From assembly GCA_035772735.1 (NCBI GenBank), contig JASDFA010000004.1, positions 23,578,501 through 23,642,500 of the forward strand: a stretch of DNA of 64,000 nucleotides, read 5' to 3'. Shown here piece after piece: positions 57,958-64,000 of the stretch. Each line of letters opens with the position of its first letter. Position 1 is the stretch's first letter. Origin of the DNA: Datura wrightii (Eukaryota > Streptophyta > Magnoliopsida > Solanales > Solanaceae). A model generated the notes under the pieces. That model saw only the letters and a program-made list of their open reading frames with translations. It searched no databases and was not told the DNA's origin. The translations under genes were made by a program, and so were the position numbers.

Positions 57958-60756
57958 ATGGCAAGTGAGAAGGAAACGAGTCAAGTGACAATTAGTGACA
58001 AGTATAGGCGTTTTCTGCATGAAGATCAAATTGAGTGGAGATATGGTGGCCCTCCAAGTTATGACAATGTTAATAAGCTCTTTGAACAAGGACGGACTAA
58101 GGTTTGTACTACTCCCTCCATCCCCTTTTAGCTATAAAAAAAAAAAAAAGTTATATCCCAAAATAATTGTTTCTTTAAAAGTTCAAAACTATCTTGAAAA
58201 TACAATTCTTCTTATTTATTTCAACAACCTTTTATTAAATTCATACAAAAAGTACTATGTATAAGTTGCTTTTGATCTTCTCATATTATAAAAAAATAAA
58301 TTTTAACATATTAACTAAAGTTTACCTAATTTAAATTTCAAAAAATAGAAGGTGTCACATAAATTAAAACAGAGAAATACTAATATTTATCATCTTCCTT
58401 GTCAATACAATTTGTTTTTTTTATTTTAACTTTTTACTAAACCTATAATACATTGAGTTCATGTTTTGAAGGTTTGGCCAAAAGGGTCTCTTGAAGAAAC
58501 GGTTCAACAGGCTATAAAGTCATGGGAAATGGAGCTTTCTCACAAGACTCATATAAAGGACTTTAAGACCATTAACCCTGAAAAATTTAATTTTATTGTT
58601 AATGGTAAGACTCAGAAAAATCAACTGCATCACGATTGTTTGTTTTCACTCAATGAACGTCTGAATTAAATCATTCACACCTTACTTTATTATGTGTATT
58701 TTTCTTTATTATTCATTTTATATTCACTTATTTGCTTTTAATAAAACTGAATAATTAACACCTTGCACATAATGTTAAAATCACTAAAAAGTTCACATAA
58801 ATATTACTTCTGAAGTAATTGATACTTCAAGATACTGATAAATTATGTTGGGACTGAACAGGAAAAGAGGGGTTGTCAGCAGAAGAGATGCTAAAACTGG
58901 GAAATTACAATGCGGCATTGAAGAGTTCAGTGCCTGATGAATTCAAACACTACAAAGCAGATGAAGAGAGTCGAGAATCATCTAATAATGCTTTTCGGTC
59001 AGCCTTTCCAAGAGGGTTTGCTTTGGAAGTGATCAACGTATATACAGGTCCACCTGTTGTGACATTCAAATTCCGACACTGGGGTTTCTTTGAAGGCCCA
59101 TTTAAAAGACATGCCCCTACTGGCGAGATGGTACAGTTCTATGGCGTTGGCATTATGAAGGTCTTGCTCTGTCTCTCTCCCTCTTATATATATCATTTTC
59201 AATGGGAATTAGAGATGAATAAATTTTGTAGTTAAAAAAATTTTTTTTTACTAATCCTACTTAGAGATTGATTATTAAATAGAATATGTTAGTTGCGAGT
59301 AATTAAGCGATGACTTAGTGACAAAATCCGTAGTTGATTTCAATTTAAAAAGAATTGAAGAGTTTTTAGCACATGCTTAAATTAAAGTAACTTTAAGACA
59401 TTAATATAACTATCACACACTGCAAAGTGTAATTACTGTAATAGCTAGAATTTGATTGTGAAAATAAGTTAGAGCTACCTATTGAAAAGGGGGTTCAATT
59501 GAGTCTTATTTGTTAAATAATTATATTTTGTTAACAAAATAAAATTAATTACTTTTTTATATCTAAATTTTTGAATCCCCTAACATATGAGAAGTTTCTA
59601 ATGTAATGATAAAAAGATTTCAAAAATTAAGTTAGGATACAGGTTTAAATCCCTATCGTGACATTTTTGTGTTTTTTTAACCCCGTTGTTAGAATTTTTG
59701 AATTTGAAAGATAAGAAAAAGAATAAAAATTTTACAATTAGTCTTCTGTCCAACCAAATAATCGGGTCAAGGAAGATGTTTTATTTGATAAGGAATGAGG
59801 TGTAATTTTAAAGTGGTGGGATGTAAGTCCCATAAATTTTTAATTTATGATATTTTTTAAATTAATATAATAAAAATAAGTAATAAAAAAGATGAAATTA
59901 CATATACAATTATAAAAAAATTCAAGAAAATGAAAAATAAGTGAAAATATACATAAAACCGTTTCATCTTGAAATATTAATCAAAATTAATAATTGACTA
60001 TAAAAATAATTTCTCTATCTCAAAAGACTAATTAGACTTTTAAAATAATTGAGTAGAAATTTATAAATTAACTTGTAAAATGAAATGCAAAGAAAGAACG
60101 TACAACCAGAAGTATCAAACCAAAGCAAATGATGAAGGATGATGCATTTTTGCTTTGTAGTTTGCACATTAGTCATCTTTTTCTTTTAACATGTGAAAGT
60201 CAAAAAGAAAGAACAAAAATTAAGGCTTAGAATAAAAAATATTTAGATTTTTAACTTTTTAAAATTTAGTAACAAGTTGAATTATATATTTTTGTTATTA
60301 ATTTAAAAACGTATTCAGCAGTTTAAATTTTAGTTATAAGAGGTTTTCTGCGCTAATGCACCAAATAAGAACTTGCTAAATGCATAAGCATATGCCCAAA
60401 CTAATGAGGCTTACGCCTCACAATACTCTCACCCCAATAGATCATCTCGGTGCGTTTTCACTATATTTCGCCTGGTGATTTCACCCTAAAATTGTCTTTT
60501 AAATGCAGCACATCTCTTCCTGTTAGACTAGAAGCATAATAAGTATTTTCCCTGTTTCATTTTATGGATTTAACTAGTTATTTATCTATATTGCCAGGTT
60601 GACGAATCTCTAAGAGCAGAGAACATAGAAGTATACTATGATCCAGCAGAATTTTTCGCTGGACTATTTAAGGGACCACTAATTTCTGAATCTAACATTG
60701 AGCAAAAGGGCCATGATGATAATATCACCATTCAAGATTGCCCATACCACAACTAA
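57958..60756 (+). CDS. Pathogen-related-type protein, four exons, 244 residues
   Basis: Exons 57958-58101, 58472-58604, 58862-59160 and 60598-60756 join in frame; all introns are GT..AG (phases 0, 1, 0). The start codon context is AACATGG. The product resembles the plant 'pathogen-related protein' family first named in barley: DKYRRFL near residue 14, EIEWRYGGPPSYD-like stretch (27-37), WPKGSLEETVQ (50-60), SWEMELSHK, LGNYNAAL, AFPRGFALEV, GPPVVTFKFRHWG, HAPTGEMVQFYGVG, EVYYDPAEFF and FKGPLISE. The length fits the family (~235-245). No signal peptide or membrane segment, so it is probably cytosolic. Function is not established; an NTF2/SnoaL-like fold has been suggested and I cannot test it. 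No stops or shifts: probably functional. It is the only intact gene here. Confidence 0.88.
58110..58382. mobile_element. MITE-like insertion forming most of intron 1
   Basis: Intron 1 (370 bp) contains TACTCCCTCCATCCCC at its left and, reversed, GTATTTCTCTGTTTTAATTTATGTG at its right, close to Stowaway-type ends with TA on both sides (58110-58111, 58381-58382). The interior is AT-rich and noncoding. Without it the intron would be about 100 bp. Confidence 0.5.
59161..60597 (+). other. Intron 3 of the pathogen-related-type gene
   Basis: 1437 bp, AT-rich, begins GTCTTG (a weak donor) and ends TTGCCAG. It is much longer than introns 1 and 2 and contains no ORF. GGTTTAAATCCC near 59642 vaguely resembles a tRNA/SINE B box, but no A box or tail is convincing. 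Confidence 0.7.
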
Positions 60757-60873
60757 TTCTGTCTAATTTCAACTCCTCTATGCATGTTACTCAACACTTG
60801 CTATTGTCCTAATGGTCCTATTTTTATAAACCAGTATAAAGTACGTGCTTTGCACGTGTGTCTTGTGTCATTC

Positions 60874-60879
60874 AATAAA
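60874..60879 (+). terminator. Polyadenylation signal AATAAA
   Basis: AATAAA lies 118 bp after the stop codon at 60756, a usual distance in plants. T-rich sequence precedes it. Confidence 0.5.
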
Positions 60880-60899
60880 GTTATATATAAATTTTAAGC

Positions 60900-62259
60900 T
60901 CCATTTTTAAACTTGCGTTCAAAACGTTTCATAACCTGCCAATTTTGTGAAAAACAGAGTCGCCACCTAATTATTATGGAAATTAAGAAACCGTTTAAAA
61001 GGTAAATTTAAAAAAACCTTTATCTAGAAAACCAGAGAAATGGTAAGGGTTCAAATGATTTTTTGAAGAAGGGATTAGGCATTTTAAAAAATCCGCAAAT
61101 GCGATTACCGATGAATTTTAAACAAATTGTGGATAAAAAAATATATAAATAACTTACTTGTAGAATTGATTTTTTAAATTTATTTGATGCAGTTTAATTA
61201 ATTTAAACCAGAGTTGTTCCACGAGGTCTTGGCAAAAACGGTAGTTTAAAAAATATTTTTTTTCATTATCCTTTAAAATTGTTTTAAGCACAAGGAAAAT
61301 ATGTGGTCTATGAATAAATTAATTTAATGAAATTAATACGTCATGAGCGATTAAATTGAGAAAATACACACGTATATATATTGCAATGAAAAGTGACACC
61401 TCATAACTTCACTTCCGATGGGTATTCATTTAAGTTTGGTAAAATAATAATAATAATAATAATGTTAGTAACACACAATCACAAGAGGACAAATATAATA
61501 TTAAAAAAAATGAAATCAAATAAAATAAATTGACTTTGACTTCTTAGCCCAAGTCTGGAGCTGTGGGCGCCGATGTGTGGGTCGATTATTGTATGTTCGT
61601 CCTTCACTGGATAGAGGAAAAACTCGAGAGATAATAAATATATTTGGTTACACAATGCGAGAGACAAGGAGTCCAAACGAGACTCGCAGAATTTTCACAT
61701 GTAACATAGAAAGGAAAATGATTAGAAAATGAATGATGATGTACACTAGATCATAAAAAAAAAAATTAAAATAAGTACTGAGAGAGATTATAAATAGAAA
61801 TGAGAAGTGCTAAAACAAGGTGTGCTACAATAAGTTAAGAAGCAAAAGGGCGTGAAGATAGCGACATGTTATAAAACTACATAAATATTATTATATCTTA
61901 CAATTCTTCTTTAAAATGCTCAATCAAACTTTAATTAAATCCAATGAGTGCTAGTTAAAGAATCACCGGACAACTCTAATTTAATATGCACAGACAAGTC
62001 TTGTATTCAGGAAACATATTATTCACCATAACAGAACTGAACAAATGAAGGGCACGACATAATGAAGAAGCAAATAAGGAAATGATAATAATATCTAAAC
62101 CAAACTTTCTAAACAGAATTTAAAATGCAAGAAAGCGGATGCATACTATATCAATTTCCTCTCAAAGAAATGCTTAATAAAAATACTTATGTCAATGCCA
62201 AAGATTTCTAAGCCAAGAGGTAATAATTAAATTTTGAAAATGTGTTCTCTCATAGAGAT
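60900..62259. other. Intergenic region with a retroelement leader-like motif
   Basis: No credible gene. 60955-61110 holds AGAGTCGCCACCTAATT, AATTAAGAAACC and GGTAAGGGTTC. I know these from many plant Tat/Ogre-type elements. They are on the plus strand, opposite to the pol remnant at 62260. (AAT)n of about 8 units lies at 61442-61463. The rest is AT-rich unique-looking sequence. Confidence 0.4.
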
Positions 62260-64000
62260 TCAACAATATTCTGAGGCTAGTTCTACCCACTTGGTGAAAT
62301 AATCAATGGCAACTAAAATGAATCTGTGCCCGTTGGAGGCGGGTGGTTCAATAGGTCCAATGACATCCATGCCCCAAGCTGCAAATGGCCAAGGAGAACT
62401 CATCATATTGAGCTCATTTGGAGGAACTTTTATCAAATCTCTATGTATTTGACACTGATGACATTTTTGGACGGACTTTTTGCAGTAGCTTTCCATGGTC
62501 ATCAAAAAATATCCTGCTTGTAGGATCTTTCTTGCCAAGGTGAAACTATTCATGTGTGGCCCGCATACACCGACATGCACTTCTTCCAGCAATCTTGTGG
62601 CTTCTGTGGCATCTACACACCTCAATAGTCCTAAATCAGGAGTTCTCCTATAAAGGATTCCTCCGCTCAAGAAGAAATTATATTCCATTATATGTATCGT
62701 CTTCTTTTGACTACTTGTTGCATCTCCAGGTATTCCCCGATTTCCAGATATCTTTTCACATCAATGTACCATGGTTTTCCATCTAATTCATCTTCCACAT
62801 GTGAGCAATGTGCAGGTTGCTCTTTTATCCTTATCTCGAGCGGATCAATGTAATTTTTCTTTAGGTGTTGTATCATAGCTGATATGGCGGCGAGGGCGTC
62901 AGCAAACTCATTTTGTATTCTTGGAGTGTGTGTGAACTCAATATTCCTGAATCTTTTGATAAACCTTTGTACCAACTGTACATAGGGTATTATTTTAGAA
63001 TTCTTCACGGCCTATTCTCCCTGAACTTGATGGATCAATAGATCTGAATCACCAATCACTAGCAGTTCCCGGATATCCATATCAAGAGCCATTCGAAGAC
63101 CTAGTATGCATGCTTCATATTCTGCCATGTTATTGGTGCACGGGAACCGAAGATTAGCAGTTACTAGATAATGTTGTCCAGATTTCGATACCAACACCGC
63201 TCCAATCCCAGAACCCTTGAAATTCACCGCTCCATCAAAGAACATTCTCCAACTAGGATACGAATCTGCAATATCTTCTCCTATGAATATCACTTCCTCA
63301 TCGGGGAAATACGTCTTTAGAGGTTCATACTCTTCGTCGACAGGGTTATCTGCAAGGTGACCGGCTAAGGCTTTCCCTTTAACTGCTTTCTAAGTCATGT
63401 ACACTATATCAAATTCACTTAGCAGCATTTGCCACTTTGCTAGCTTCTCTGTCGGCATCGTCTTCTAGAAGATGTACTTTAATGGATCCATTCTTGAAAT
63501 GAGACATGTGCTGTAAGCTGACAAATAATGCCTCAACTTTTGGACAACCCAAGTCAAAGCACAATAGGTTCTTTCCAAAAGAGTATAGCGGGCCTCATAG
63601 GACGTGAACTTCTTGCTCAGATAATATATCACCCACTTTTTCCTTCCAGTCTCATCGTGTTTTCCCAACATGCAACCAAATGCATTATCTGAGATAGACA
63701 AATACAACAACAGAGGGCTTCCTTCTCTTGGTGGTACCAGCACTGGAGGATTGGATAAATAACTCTTGATGGTGTCAAATGCCTTTCGACACTCTTCGGT
63801 CCATTTAGTTGGTGCATTTTTCCTCAATAGCTTGAAAATGGGCTTACAGATGACCGTCGATTAGGCGATGAATCGACCAATGTAGTTTAGCCTTCCTAGG
63901 AAACTCATCACATCTTTCTTACTCTTAGGCGGAGGCATCTCTTGAATAGCCTTGATTTTAGAAGGATCTATTTCAATGCCCCTTCTACTGACTACGAAAC
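62260..64000 (-). pseudogene. Tat/Ogre-like pol remnant: RT end, RNase H, second RNase H, integrase start
   Basis: Read right to left. The RT end has GIEIDPSKIKAI and SFLGRLNYIGRF (63990-63870). RNase H-type tether: KKFTSYEARYTLLERTYCALTW (~63600). Second, archaeal-type RNase H: FFDGAVNFKGSGIGAVL, NMAEYEACILGL, GDSDLLI, retaining D, E and D (63250-63030). Integrase: ILYRRTPDLGLLRCVD, zinc CHQCQIH, core start AWGMDVIGPIEP and AIDYFTKWVELAS. It then breaks at 62260 before the second Asp and the Glu. Stops at 63863-63861, 63467-63465, 63392-63390 and 63011-63009, and a shift near 62690. A second RNase H is the hallmark of the Tat lineage. It continues past the window. Confidence 0.85.

Noticed and set aside
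59161..59235. Readthrough of exon 3 to a stop at 59233 as the gene end
   Set aside because: It would drop the conserved EVYYDPAEFF and FKGPLISE end, which is present in frame at 60598-60756 after a good acceptor.
59600..59700. SINE inside intron 3
   Set aside because: Only a weak B-box-like string; no A box, tail or target duplication could be seen.

Overview
This window is eukaryotic plant nuclear DNA. It is AT-rich, with one four-exon gene bounded by GT..AG introns and a dense pile of nested LTR retrotransposons. The element families (Athila-like, chromodomain-bearing Tekay/Del-like and dual-RNase-H Tat/Ogre-like Ty3/gypsy) together with the pathogen-related-type protein indicate a eudicot. 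Solanaceae is my best guess from the style of the LTRs and leaders; that is inference, not proof.

Layout. I number the elements for reference. 1-3249: 3' end of Athila-like copy I (+), which interrupts Tekay-like copy II (+, 3250-9054, pol remnant and 3' LTR). Copy II sits in the 5' LTR of Tekay-like copy III (+, 9055-12298: LTR end, primer site, gag, protease, RT). Copy III is broken in RT by Tekay-like copy IV (-, 12299-19134), whose gag is broken by Athila-like copy V (+, 19135-25680, 3' LTR truncated). 25681-26873 is the end of another plus-oriented LTR (VI). 26874-27339 and 37237-38240 are two halves of one LTR split by Athila-like copy VII (-, 27340-37236). Copy VII is structurally complete, with a 5-bp target duplication TAGAG. 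38241-38821 is the pol tail of Tekay-like copy VIII (+). 39381-49859 is Tekay-like copy IX (-), also complete from LTR to LTR. It is inserted in another LTR remnant that ends at 51404.

51405-57957 holds a retroelement leader remnant, a Mutator-like terminal-inverted-repeat element and AT-rich DNA with MITE- and CACTA-like debris. 57958-60756 is the only host gene recognised: a 244-residue pathogen-related-type protein with four exons. 62260-64000 is the 3' half of a broken Tat/Ogre-like pol (-).

How it works together. All retroelement polyproteins carry stops or frameshifts, so none is autonomous as it stands. Copies V and VII encode Gag and protease but no RT, RNase H or integrase. Copy VII instead carries a second ORF of the plant 'transposon protein domain' type, so both would depend on enzymes supplied by relatives. 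The most striking signals are cis-elements. One is a rigid 14+18+14-nt inverted-repeat module just upstream of the LTR TATA boxes, shared between Athila-like and Tekay-like elements. The other is a stem-loop with an RGGA loop next to the polypurine tract, repeated internally in Athila-like copies with a completely changed but still complementary stem.
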